NCBI GenBank assembly: GCA_900557435.1 | Contig: USSH01000129.1 | Coordinates: 1 to 7,041, forward strand | Length of the DNA stretch: 7,041 nt | Direction of reading: 5' to 3' | From: an uncultured Coprococcus sp. | Lineage (GTDB): Bacteria; Bacillota; Clostridia; Lachnospirales; Lachnospiraceae | Shown here: piece by piece, positions 1-6,605 of the stretch | Layout: every line of letters starts with the position of its first letter | Position numbering within the stretch: position 1 is the stretch's first letter | Position numbers and translations under genes: made by a program | The notes under the pieces: model-generated | What the model was told of the DNA's origin: nothing | Database searches by the model: none | The model's input: the letters and a program-made list of their open reading frames with translations, nothing else

Positions 1-2
1 AG

Positions 3-203
3 GAGTCCTGGGAAGAAGGACGGGCTCAAGGAATTGCTCAAGGCCGTACAGAGGGAATCCAAAAAATTTTAAAAACGCAGGTGGAACGTAAAATAAAAAA
101 AGGACTTACCCTTGAGCGAATAGCGGAAGACCTGGAGTGCTCACAGGAAGAGATAGCTCCAATATATAATATGGTTCAGGAAGAGATGCGAGCAACGAGT
201 TAA
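3..203 (+). CDS. C-terminal end of a probable Rpn/PD-(D/E)XK-type putative transposase (5' end outside window)
   Basis: An open frame enters from the left edge and stops with TAA at 201-203, giving 66 visible residues. It begins with a repetitive Glu/Gly/Gln stretch (EEGRAQGIAQGRTEGIQ). A basic helix follows (VERKIKKG), then a small helical segment (LTLERIAEDLECSQEEI). A repetitive EGxxxG coil followed by a short helix-turn-helix-like end is typical of the C-terminal tails of Rpn/YhgA-like PD-(D/E)XK nuclease family putative transposases, which are common in Lachnospiraceae. The catalytic domain would lie upstream and cannot be seen, so the family call rests on tail architecture only. It runs in the same direction as the symporter gene but is separated from it by about 230 nt, so it is probably not cotranscribed. 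Confidence 0.55.
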   Translation, partial: ESWEEGRAQGIAQGRTEGIQKILKTQVERKIKKGLTLERIAEDLECSQEEIAPIYNMVQEEMRATS

Positions 204-212
204 AATAAGTGT

Positions 213-241
213 TTGAATACGATTTTGGCGAGTGCTACGAT
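213..241 (+). promoter_or_regulatory. candidate sigma-A promoter upstream of the symporter gene
   Basis: TTGAAT at 213-218 and TACGAT at 236-241 are separated by 17 nt. A TG at 233-234 gives an extended -10 (TGCTACGAT). Each hexamer matches consensus at 4 of 6 bases. If used, transcription would start near 248 and leave a leader of about 185 nt before the symporter start codon. I see no known riboswitch in that leader; the glycine riboswitch core was looked for and not recognised. Confidence 0.35.
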
Positions 242-322
242 AATACCGCATAATATTTCGCCAACCGCCCACATAACTTAATTAATAAAGGAAAATAACC
301 ATAATACCACAATACTCTAGAC

Positions 323-360
323 TTTACGGCAAAAATACAGTAAATTTACGGGTATATAAA
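323..360 (+). promoter_or_regulatory. possible promoter/operator with repeated TTTACGG and a GTAAATTTAC palindrome
   Basis: TTTACGG occurs at 323-329 and again at 345-351 (22 bp apart, about two helical turns). The second copy overlaps the 10-bp palindrome GTAAATTTAC (340-349). A TATAAA at 355-360 could be a -10, but no good -35 lies at the proper distance. Two same-face repeats just upstream of a weak -10 would suit an activator-dependent promoter for the symporter gene. This is an inference from spacing only. Confidence 0.22.
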
Positions 361-433
361 CTGATTCGGGACAAAAAATGAGGGGAGTGCCGGGTCGGAT
401 GATATGGATAACCTGGAAAGAGGAGGCGGTTGT

Positions 434-2152
434 ATGGAAAAGTTAAATGAGATCGTGTCGGCGGTGGATGGATTTGTCTGGGGACCGGTCATGCTGGTGC
501 TTCTGGTTGGAACGGGAATATTTCTGACGATCAGAACAGGGTTTCTTCCCTGGAGGAACCTCGGCTATGCGCTGAAGAGTACACTTAGCAAGGAGGCAAG
601 GACAAAGAGTAGAGGAACCGGAGACGTGTCACCATTTTCGGCGCTGACCACCGCGCTTGCTGCAACCATAGGAACGGGAAATATCGTTGGTGTTGCAACG
701 GCTATGGTGTCGGGAGGTCCGGGAGCATTGGTGTGGATGTGGATATCCGCAGCATTTGGTCTGACATCCAAGTTCTCAGAGTGTATGCTTGCTATCAAGT
801 ACCGTGAGGTGAATGCCAAGGGCGAGATGAGCGGCGGCCCTATGTACACTATGAAGAAGGCATTTAAGCATAAGAAGTTTGGTGCAGTGCTGGGCTGGCT
901 GTTTGCACTCTTTGCAGTCATCGCCTCATTTGGAATAGGAAATATGACACAGGCCAATTCTATATCTGAATCTCTTAGCAGCACATTCAGCGTGCCTACA
1001 TATGTGACAGGAATCATACTTACGGTTTTTGCCATTCTTATAATAGTTGGAGGAATCAAGACCATATCTAAGGTGTCATCAGTTGTTGTTCCTTTGATGG
1101 CGATATTCTATGTTGTAGCCGGACTTATTGTAATAATCATCAATATCCAGAATCTTCCGGCAGGAGTTGTCATGATATTCAAGATGGCATTCTCAGTCAA
1201 GGCAGTCGGTGGCGGTCTGTGTGGTACGATCACAGCAGCTATGATGAATGCCATGAGATTCGGTGTTGCTAGAGGAGTATTCTCAAACGAAGCTGGAATG
1301 GGCTCTGCGGCCATCACAGCGGCAGCTGCCACAACAGACAATCCTGTTCGTCAGGGTTACATCAATATGACAGGTACATTCTGGGATACTATAGTAGTAT
1401 GTACCATCACAGGTCTCTGTATTGCATCATCGGGTGTGCTTGGAATTACAGAGAACAGTACAAATGGCAGCTATCAGGTGAGTGGAACTGAGGTTACTGT
1501 GGAGGCTGTTGATTCCGACAACAAGACTACCACAACGGATTATACATATGAATTCACAGATGACCAGCTCGTTTTGACAGATACATCCAATTCGTCAAAT
1601 ACCCTGACGCTTTCGGTTCTTCCATCTGACGAACTCAACAAGGATGAGAATACAAAGCTTGCAAGTGAGCTTGTGGTGGAGGAGAGTCAGGCAGCCATAG
1701 GAAGTCTTACCGGTACATGGACTGATGCAGCCGGAAACCATTATACATTTGCTGAGGATGGAACATTTGCCTGCTCAACAGTCATAAAAGGTGCGGCTCT
1801 CACGATCCTGTCATTTGGTTCTGCACTTGGCAAGGTGGGAGGCTGGCTCGTAACTATAGGAATTGTGCTCTTCGCATTCTCCACGATCCTTGGATGGGAG
1901 TATCACGGAGAGAAGGCGTTCGAGTACCTGTTCAAGTCGCACAAGTACAATATGATATACAGGATAGTGTTCTCGCTCGTTGTATATGTAGGCGCGACGA
2001 TATCACTGGATCTTGTATGGAACTTCTCAGATATAGCGAATGCGCTCATGGCGATTCCGAACCTTATCTGCCTGTTGGCATTAAGCGGAGAGATCGCAAA
2101 GGATATGAAGGAATTCCAGACTGTCATCAAGGCAGAGAAGGCATCAAAGTAG
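434..2152 (+). CDS. sodium:alanine/glycine symporter family (AGCS) transporter with an extra extracellular domain
   Basis: This is a probable Na+-coupled importer of small neutral amino acids in the cytoplasmic membrane. The start is set at 434 because AGGAGG (421-426) lies 7 nt upstream; an in-frame ATG at 404 has no such site. The product is 572 aa. It shows the AGCS hallmarks: GTGDVSPFSALTTALA leading into the unwound first core helix with IGTGN (residues 79-83), SGGPM, FSNEAGMGSA and the late FAFSTILGWEYHGEK segment. About 11 hydrophobic helices can be drawn; the positive-inside rule puts the N-terminus outside and the C-terminus inside. Typical family members are about 450-480 aa. The excess is one insert at roughly residues 338-451, between the helix ending SSGVLG and the KGAALT segment, predicted extracellular. 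It is rich in Thr/Ser/Asp and contains a lipocalin-like GTWTDAAGNHYTFAEDGTF motif. A strong terminator follows at once, so the gene is probably monocistronic. Substrate is unproven. Confidence 0.93.
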   Translation: MEKLNEIVSAVDGFVWGPVMLVLLVGTGIFLTIRTGFLPWRNLGYALKSTLSKEARTKSRGTGDVSPFSALTTALAATIGTGNIVGVATAMVSGGPGALVWMWISAAFGLTSKFSECMLAIKYREVNAKGEMSGGPMYTMKKAFKHKKFGAVLGWLFALFAVIASFGIGNMTQANSISESLSSTFSVPTYVTGIILTVFAILIIVGGIKTISKVSSVVVPLMAIFYVVAGLIVIIINIQNLPAGVVMIFKMAFSVKAVGGGLCGTITAAMMNAMRFGVARGVFSNEAGMGSAAITAAAATTDNPVRQGYINMTGTFWDTIVVCTITGLCIASSGVLGITENSTNGSYQVSGTEVTVEAVDSDNKTTTTDYTYEFTDDQLVLTDTSNSSNTLTLSVLPSDELNKDENTKLASELVVEESQAAIGSLTGTWTDAAGNHYTFAEDGTFACSTVIKGAALTILSFGSALGKVGGWLVTIGIVLFAFSTILGWEYHGEKAFEYLFKSHKYNMIYRIVFSLVVYVGATISLDLVWNFSDIANALMAIPNLICLLALSGEIAKDMKEFQTVIKAEKASK

Positions 2153-2164
2153 AATATTCAGTCC

Positions 2165-2195
2165 GGGGACGGAGGGGACAGGTACCTCCGTCCCC
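2165..2195 (+). repeat. REP-like palindrome, copy 1 (used as terminator)
   Basis: This 31-nt palindrome has arms GGGGACGGAGG/CCTCCGTCCCC and loop GGACAGGTA. It also contains a second, shorter GGGGAC...GTCCCC pairing (2174-2179 with 2190-2195). Its reverse complement equals the copy at 2286-2316 except for one loop base. GGGGAC/GTCCCC-ended palindromes scattered between genes are a known class in Clostridia and related Firmicutes. Links to REP-associated tyrosine transposases are an inference here, since no such gene is in the window. Confidence 0.75.
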
Positions 2196-2202
2196 TTTTT
2201 TT
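2165..2202 (+). terminator. Rho-independent terminator of the symporter gene
   Basis: A perfect 11-bp stem (GGGGACGGAGG at 2165-2175 with CCTCCGTCCCC at 2185-2195) closes a 9-nt loop and is followed directly by seven T residues. It starts 13 nt after the symporter stop codon. The same 31 nt also form the first copy of an inverted repeat pair (see 2286-2316). Confidence 0.9.
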
Positions 2203-2220
2203 ATACTCTCTTAATCGAAC

Positions 2221-2281
2221 TTTATATTTACTTTATTTTTTGTCCAAATTATGTTCATAAGTGATGGTTATTATATACGAT
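2221..2281 (+). promoter_or_regulatory. AT-rich stretch likely to hold the chaperone-operon promoter
   Basis: The DNA between the two palindromes is strongly AT-rich. TATATA at 2272-2277 is a possible -10; TTATGT at 2249-2254 lies 17 nt upstream as a weak -35. No CIRCE element (TTAGCACTC-N9-GAGTGCTAA) is present, so classical HrcA control of this dnaK copy is not supported. A transcript starting near 2284 would place palindrome copy 2 at the very 5' end of the mRNA. Confidence 0.3.
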
Positions 2282-2285
2282 ATAT

Positions 2286-2316
2286 GGGGACGGAGGTGCC
2301 TGTCCCCTCCGTCCCC
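2286..2316 (-). repeat. REP-like palindrome, copy 2, inverted relative to copy 1
   Basis: Arms GGGGACGGAGG (2286-2296) and CCTCCGTCCCC (2306-2316) close the loop TGCCTGTCC. Read on the minus strand it is copy 1 with a single loop substitution. It ends 40 nt before the dnaK start codon and has no T-tract on the plus strand, so it is not an obvious terminator. It may form a 5'-leader hairpin that stabilises the operon mRNA. A GTG at 2321 that would extend DnaK lies just after it and is rejected as a start. Confidence 0.75.
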
Positions 2317-2356
2317 ATGAGTGGATCAGAATACCATAACAGAGAGGTTGACATAT

Positions 2357-4117
2357 ATGAGCAGAGTAATAGGAATAGACCTGGGAACAACAAACAGCTG
2401 TGTGGCAGTGCTTGAGGGCGATCAGCCAACTGTCATACCGAATTCGGAGGGCGGCAGGACCACACCTTCCATAGTAGCCATCACGAAGAATGGCGAGAGA
2501 CTGGTGGGTGAGGCTGCCAGGAGACAGATGACTGTGAATGTGGACAGAACTATCACATCCATCAAGAGAGCGATGGGAACAACATACAGAAAGAGGATAG
2601 ACGGCAAGGACTATTCGCCGCAGGAGATATCGGCCATCATACTTGCAAAGCTGAAGAGCGATGCTGAGAGTTATCTGGGCGGACCGGTATCTGATGCAGT
2701 CATAACAGTCCCGGCTTATTTTGACGACAGCCAGAGGCAGGCGACCAAGGATGCCGGAAGAATAGCGGGGCTGAATGTGCTCCGAATCATAAATGAGCCT
2801 ACATCGGCGGCTCTTGCCTATGGCCTGGACAATGGTCAGGCGCAGAAGATACTTGTGTACGATCTTGGCGGAGGAACATTTGACGTGTCTGTTATAGAGA
2901 TAGGGGACAGCGTCATAGAGGTTCTTGCCACCGCGGGAGACAATCATCTGGGCGGAGATGATTTTGATGAGAAGCTGCTGGACTACGTCATCAAGACCTT
3001 TAAAAAGGAGACAAAGGTCAATCTGGCGAAGGATATCACGGCATCCCAGAGAGTGAGGGAGGCTTGTGAGAATGCCAAGAAGGAGCTCTCATTTGCGCAG
3101 ACTGCACACATCAATCTGCCATTTATATCGACGGTGAAGAATCAGCCGGTGCATCTAGACATGACGATAACCAGGGAGCAGTTCAACGAGCTCACCTATG
3201 ACCTGGTGGAGAGAACGGCGGGACCCGTGAATCAGGCGCTGTCCGATGCGGGCATAACGAGAAATCAGATAGATAAAGTGCTGCTGGTGGGTGGCTCCAC
3301 CCGAATACCGGCGGTTGTGGATAAGGTTCGTGCCATAACCGGCAGGGAGCCATCCAAGAATATGAACCCGGACGAGTGCGTTGCCATGGGTGCGGCGGTC
3401 CAGGGAAGCAAGCTCAGCGGCGAGCTCACCGTGTCGAACAAGGTGAATGACATTCTCCTCATGGACGTGACGCCTCTCTCGCTGTCCATCGAGACCCTTG
3501 GAGGCGTGGCAAATGTCATCATTCCGAGAAATTCAGCCATTCCGACCAGAGCATCAAAGATATTTACCACGGCGGGCAATTTCCAAAGGGATGTCGAGAT
3601 CAAGGTATACCAGGGCGAGAGGCATTTCACAAGGGACAACAAGCTGCTAGGCAACTTCAGACTCAGCGGTATCAAGAGAGCCATGGCGGGCGTTCCTCAG
3701 ATCGAGGTCACATTTGACATGGATGCAAATGGTATTCTCAAGGTCTCAGCTAAGGATCTGGGCAGGGGTGTGGAACAGCAGATAGTGATCACATCCAGCA
3801 CCAACCTTTCGGAGGAGGAGATCCGCAGAGCCAGGGAGGATGCGAAGAAGTACGAGGATGATGTTGCTGGAGCCAGAGAGTTCAAAGACATTATGAACGA
3901 GGCCGAGGCGTATGTATATAAGGTAGAGAATCTTCTTGAGACCAAGGGCGCACAGCTCGATAAAAAAGAAATGAAACGGATCAAGAGCGACTGCGAGTAT
4001 CTGAGGAAGCTTGTGACACGAACAGACATGAATCATGTAGATGACGTGGAGATGGGCAGGATGAAGGAAGCCTACAGACAGCTCCAGGAATCCGCAGAGA
4101 AGCTGGAGACAATGTAA
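2357..4117 (+). CDS. dnaK: Hsp70 chaperone DnaK paralogue, short C-terminal form
   Basis: This is a cytosolic ATP-dependent chaperone that cycles on exposed hydrophobic peptides with a J protein and a nucleotide exchange factor. The start is the ATG at 2357, preceded by GAGAGG (2342-2347), and gives [14 protein letters not shown]. The product is 586 aa. The nucleotide-binding domain spans about 1-352 and carries all three Hsp70 signatures: IDLGTTNS (7-14), [14 protein letters not shown] (167-180) and [17 protein letters not shown] (308-324). The substrate-binding domain follows ([14 protein letters not shown], then [22 protein letters not shown]). The interdomain linker region reads [16 protein letters not shown], several residues longer than the usual GDVKDVLLLD-type linker. 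The helical lid ends at residue 586 with KLETM; the disordered acidic tail of housekeeping DnaK is absent. The absence of adjacent grpE, hrcA and a canonical three-domain dnaJ, together with the accessory downstream genes, suggests a second, specialised DnaK. A non-canonical partner, the J protein at 5619, is encoded in the same operon. Confidence 0.95.
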   Translation: MSRVIGIDLGTTNSCVAVLEGDQPTVIPNSEGGRTTPSIVAITKNGERLVGEAARRQMTVNVDRTITSIKRAMGTTYRKRIDGKDYSPQEISAIILAKLKSDAESYLGGPVSDAVITVPAYFDDSQRQATKDAGRIAGLNVLRIINEPTSAALAYGLDNGQAQKILVYDLGGGTFDVSVIEIGDSVIEVLATAGDNHLGGDDFDEKLLDYVIKTFKKETKVNLAKDITASQRVREACENAKKELSFAQTAHINLPFISTVKNQPVHLDMTITREQFNELTYDLVERTAGPVNQALSDAGITRNQIDKVLLVGGSTRIPAVVDKVRAITGREPSKNMNPDECVAMGAAVQGSKLSGELTVSNKVNDILLMDVTPLSLSIETLGGVANVIIPRNSAIPTRASKIFTTAGNFQRDVEIKVYQGERHFTRDNKLLGNFRLSGIKRAMAGVPQIEVTFDMDANGILKVSAKDLGRGVEQQIVITSSTNLSEEEIRRAREDAKKYEDDVAGAREFKDIMNEAEAYVYKVENLLETKGAQLDKKEMKRIKSDCEYLRKLVTRTDMNHVDDVEMGRMKEAYRQLQESAEKLETM

Positions 4118-4142
4118 GAATTTGCGAGGAGAATGGTGAATT

Positions 4143-4538
4143 ATGAAAGACAAATTTATAAGATTTATGAGATCCAGGTACGGCAACGATCAGTTGTCAT
4201 CATTTCTTACCTGGGGCGGATTGATATTTATGGTGCTGGATGCATTTATCAAGACAGGGATATTTTATTTCCTTGGACTTCTCATGTTCATATATGGATA
4301 TGTCAGGATCATGTCCAAGAACTATGACAAGCGCGCGGCGCAGAACAGATGGTTCATGGAGCATACCGCGGGCGTGAGAAATATATTCAAGCGTGCGAAG
4401 AAACAGAAGGAAGCCGGCAAGGAATACAAGATATTTGTCTGCAGCAAATGCCAGCAGATGATCAGAGTGCCAAGAGGAAAGGGTAAGATAGAGATCAGAT
4501 GCCCTAAGTGCGGCAACAGATTTGTGAAGAAGTCTTAG
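4143..4538 (+). CDS. small membrane protein with C-terminal zinc ribbon
   Basis: This is a 131-aa protein of unknown function. It starts with ATG at 4143; GAGGAG at 4126-4131 is the ribosome binding site, slightly distant at 11 nt. It begins only 25 nt after the dnaK stop, which supports cotranscription. A basic N-terminus (MKDKFIRFMRSRYG) precedes two close hydrophobic helices at about 21-36 and 39-57, so both ends should be cytoplasmic. A basic amphipathic stretch (about 60-95) leads to a compact four-cysteine module with CSKC at 100-103 and CPKC at 120-123, separated by a basic hairpin (IRVPRGKGKIEIR). The two CxxC knuckles predict one bound Zn2+, as in many rubredoxin-like zinc ribbons. 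In this context it may anchor the chaperone module at the membrane; that role is inference. Confidence 0.88.
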   Translation: MKDKFIRFMRSRYGNDQLSSFLTWGGLIFMVLDAFIKTGIFYFLGLLMFIYGYVRIMSKNYDKRAAQNRWFMEHTAGVRNIFKRAKKQKEAGKEYKIFVCSKCQQMIRVPRGKGKIEIRCPKCGNRFVKKS

Positions 4539-4592
4539 TAGCAGCGCAGACTGATAAAGTCGTATGTTGGAATACAGTGTGGAGATTGAGAG

Positions 4593-5525
4593 ATGTTTGG
4601 ATATATAGTGGTGAACCAGCCTGAGCTTAAGATGAAAGAATATGATGAATACCGTAGGTATTATTGCGGCCTGTGCAAATCGTTGAAGGACAGATACGGT
4701 GCCAGAGGACAGATCAGTCTCAGCTACGACATGACATTTCTGGTGCTTCTTTTGACGGGATTGTACGAACCGGAGAAGCTTTCGGGCAGTAGAAGGTGCA
4801 TCGCACACCCGACATCAAAGCATACTTATGTCCAGAATGAGTACACAGACTATGTTGCTGACATGAACGTGATCCTTACCTATTATAAATGTATAGATGA
4901 CTGGGATGATGAGCATATGTTTACCCGAAAACTGTATGCGGATGTGCTGCTCGCCGGGAAAAATGGCAGGAGGCTCAAGGAAGATTATCCACAGAAGATT
5001 CGCATCATAGTGGAGAACCTCAAGGCGATAAGCGAGCTGGAGGATGCGGGATCTGACGATATGGATGCATTGTCAGGGCATTTCGGCAATATCATGGCAG
5101 AGATCTGTGCGCCGAATCATGATGAATGGGAATCTTATCTCAGGACGATAGGCTATTATCTGGGCAAATTTGTCTACATAATGGATGCATATGACGATAT
5201 AGAAAAGGATATAGGTGCTGGAAATTACAATCCATTTGTATGCAGACTTGCACATGAGCTGGATGTTGATGTACAATCAGTGGGTGTGGATTCGCCCATA
5301 GAACCGGGCAAATGGCAGGAGCTTGCAGAGTGGACGAAGGACGTTCTGATGATGATGGTGGCTCCGCTTGCAAAGGAGTATGAGATGCTTCCTATTATTG
5401 AGAATGTAGGAATACTCAGGAACATAATATACTCGGGAATATGGGAAGCATATTATGCAACCACAAATAGAAGGTGTGGCTGTGCAGAAGATAAAAATAC
5501 AGATGGTGAAACTGCAGATAAATAA
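4593..5525 (+). CDS. DUF5685 family protein, possible isoprenoid-synthase-like fold
   Basis: This is a 310-aa protein of uncharacterised function, with ATG at 4593 and GGAG (4581-4584) 8 nt upstream. The opening MFGYIVVNQPELKMKEYDEYRRYYCGLCKSLKDRYG (broken here as MFGYIVVNQPELKMKEYDEY then RRYYCGLCKSLKDRYG) matches what I know of DUF5685. Visible features are CGLC at 25-28, RCIAHP at 68-73 (Cys69 and His72), LSYDMTFL at 43-50, DDWDD at 102-106 and DAYDDIEKD at 198-206, followed by GAGNYNPF. The body is predicted mostly helical. The first Asp cluster fits DDxxD; the second, with its following Gly-x-x-x-Pro segment, resembles the second Asp-rich motif of squalene/phytoene synthases (NxxRDxxED-x4-G). 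An all-helical class I isoprenoid synthase-like fold is therefore plausible, but this is my inference and no activity is known. CGLC plus Cys69/His72 could be a metal site. It lies between the zinc-ribbon and J-protein genes. Confidence 0.85.
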   Translation: MFGYIVVNQPELKMKEYDEYRRYYCGLCKSLKDRYGARGQISLSYDMTFLVLLLTGLYEPEKLSGSRRCIAHPTSKHTYVQNEYTDYVADMNVILTYYKCIDDWDDEHMFTRKLYADVLLAGKNGRRLKEDYPQKIRIIVENLKAISELEDAGSDDMDALSGHFGNIMAEICAPNHDEWESYLRTIGYYLGKFVYIMDAYDDIEKDIGAGNYNPFVCRLAHELDVDVQSVGVDSPIEPGKWQELAEWTKDVLMMMVAPLAKEYEMLPIIENVGILRNIIYSGIWEAYYATTNRRCGCAEDKNTDGETADK

Positions 5526-5560
5526 AAACGTCATCAAATACAAGATTACTTGATTATAGC

Positions 5561-5572
5561 ACTAGGCCTAGT
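5561..5572. repeat. 12-bp perfect palindrome in the gap before the J-protein gene
   Basis: ACTAGGCCTAGT is its own reverse complement and sits in the 93-nt gap between the DUF5685 and J-protein genes, which is the longest gap in the operon. TTGA (5550-5553) lies on the left; TCAA (5572-5575) overlaps the last palindrome base on the right. It could be an operator or an mRNA processing hairpin; nothing in the window decides. Confidence 0.4.
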
Positions 5573-5618
5573 CAAAGACGATTATAAATGGTCTGGTGAA
5601 AAGGATAGGGAACAGATT

Positions 5619-6425
5619 ATGAAAGATCCTTACGAGGTATTGGGACTCAAAAGAGGTGCCAGCGAAGAAGAAGTGAAAAAAGCATATAGAAGGTTGAGCC
5701 GCAAGTATCATCCGGATGCAAATATCAACAATCCCCACAAGGATGAGGCTGAGGAAAAGTTCAAGGAGATACAGCAGGCGTACAAGTCCATTGTGAGTGG
5801 TGAGGCCGACCGTGCAAGTTACGGTGGTGCTGGTGGGTATGGAACCGGAAGCTCGCAGGGCTACGGCGGTAGTTATGGATCTGGCGGTTCTTATGGCGGA
5901 AACTCTTATGGTGGTTCGTCAGGAGGCTACGGACAGTACGATGATCCATTTGGCGGTTTCGGAGGATTTGGCCCATTTGGCTTTGGAGGATATCAGAGAC
6001 AGAATGACTACGATCCAAATGACAAGGATTCCAGATATTTTCAGGCTGCGAAGAACTACATGAACAGCGGAAGCTATGAGGAGGCGAAGAACGTCCTCAA
6101 TCAGATAGATAACCACGATGCCAGATGGCATTATTACAGTGGTGTGTGCAACGCCGGACTTGGCAATCAGATAAGAGCCATGGAGATGATAAAGCGTGCG
6201 ATGGAGCTTGATCCGGGCAATCAGGAGTACCGACAGGCATATGAGACCATCAAGAGCGGACGCCAGTGGTACATGGATAGAGGTGCCGGATACGGAATGG
6301 ATATGCCGACTGGCGGAAAGTTTTGTAACAGCCTGTGTACTATATGTACCCTCATGTCATGCTGCATGGGAGGTGTGCCTTGCGTGTGCTGCATGCCTGG
6401 AACAGGTGGGTATGGAAGAAGCTAA
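5619..6425 (+). CDS. J-domain protein with Gly-rich linker, TPR-like region and C-terminal cysteine patch
   Basis: This is a 268-aa co-chaperone predicted to stimulate ATP hydrolysis by the operon's DnaK. The start is ATG 5619 ([20 protein letters not shown]); AGGG (5607-5610) lies 8 nt upstream, and the possible TTG start at 5550 would add residues not found in J domains. The J domain covers about 1-66 with HPD at 31-33 and the usual basic helix [11 protein letters not shown]. Residues 68-125 are a Gly/Tyr/Ser then Gly/Phe low-complexity linker. Residues 138-210 form TPR-like helix pairs, the clearest being [15 protein letters not shown] followed by [15 protein letters not shown]. There is no CxxCxGxG zinc finger and no DnaJ C-terminal substrate domain, so it is a class C J protein. 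The end (236-258) has eight Cys in 23 residues: C236, C240, C243, C248, C249, C255, C257 and C258. This patch could be a metal site, a disulfide region or a lipid-modified membrane contact. Confidence 0.92.
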   Translation: MKDPYEVLGLKRGASEEEVKKAYRRLSRKYHPDANINNPHKDEAEEKFKEIQQAYKSIVSGEADRASYGGAGGYGTGSSQGYGGSYGSGGSYGGNSYGGSSGGYGQYDDPFGGFGGFGPFGFGGYQRQNDYDPNDKDSRYFQAAKNYMNSGSYEEAKNVLNQIDNHDARWHYYSGVCNAGLGNQIRAMEMIKRAMELDPGNQEYRQAYETIKSGRQWYMDRGAGYGMDMPTGGKFCNSLCTICTLMSCCMGGVPCVCCMPGTGGYGRS

Positions 6426-6518
6426 GAATTGGTTGTCAGGTTATATTGTTTAAAACAATCAATGGATGCCTAATGAAATACAGGATATGACATAGAATTT
6501 AGAAATTTTTTGTGTATA

Positions 6519-6547
6519 TTGTATTACATAAAATCATATGCTATAAT
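6519..6547 (+). promoter_or_regulatory. extended -10 promoter of the predicted antitoxin RNA
   Basis: TTGTAT (6519-6524), a 17-nt spacer, and a perfect TATAAT (6542-6547) with TG at 6539-6540 form an extended -10 sigma-A promoter. The -35 is weak (3 of 6). No open reading frame with a ribosome binding site follows, but a terminator hairpin does, at about 60 nt. That is the expected layout of a small RNA gene. Predicted start is A6554. Confidence 0.75.
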
Positions 6548-6566
6548 GCCAATAGGCGAAGGATAT

Positions 6567-6588
6567 AAAAAATTTATCATTGTGCTAT
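6567..6588 (+). repeat. direct repeat a (antitoxin side)
   Basis: AAAAAATTTATCAT followed directly by TGTGCTAT. It is identical to the copy at 6759-6783 except that the latter has an extra AAT between the two blocks. The similarity extends weakly leftward through AGGA (6560-6563 versus 6751-6754). Confidence 0.85.
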
Positions 6589-6605
6589 ATTTTTAGGCAT
6601 GAACG

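Noticed and set aside
225..264. Inverted repeat TTGGCGA (225-231) / TCGCCAA (258-264) as a terminator of the left-edge gene.
   Set aside because: The 7-bp arms are separated by 26 nt and no T-run follows. It could be an operator, but evidence is too weak to list.
248..433. Glycine riboswitch in the symporter leader.
   Set aside because: AGCS genes can be under glycine riboswitch control, but the conserved core of that aptamer is not recognisable here.
565..1341. Minus-strand ORFs opposite the symporter gene.
   Set aside because: They mirror the transporter's hydrophobic codons and are unsupported by ribosome binding sites.
2165..2316. Two repeats read as a minimal CRISPR array.
   Set aside because: The copies are inverted, not direct, are self-palindromic, and have no cas genes or third unit nearby.
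2203..2356. CIRCE/HrcA operator upstream of dnaK.
   Set aside because: No TTAGCACTC-N9-GAGTGCTAA or near match is present; the palindromes found have a different sequence.
2255..2947. Long minus-strand ORF (230 codons) opposite the start of dnaK.
   Set aside because: It is antisense to a clear Hsp70 domain, has a composition typical of a shadow frame (many Cys, Tyr, Arg, Ser) and shows no recognisable domain.
4200..4808. Minus-strand ORF of 202 codons opposite the zinc-ribbon and DUF5685 genes.
   Set aside because: It overlaps two well-supported genes and the operon gap, and has no plausible start site or motif.
6445..6459. ATTGTT-TAA-AACAAT hairpin as the operon terminator.
   Set aside because: The stem is six mostly A/T pairs with a 3-nt loop and no T-tract.
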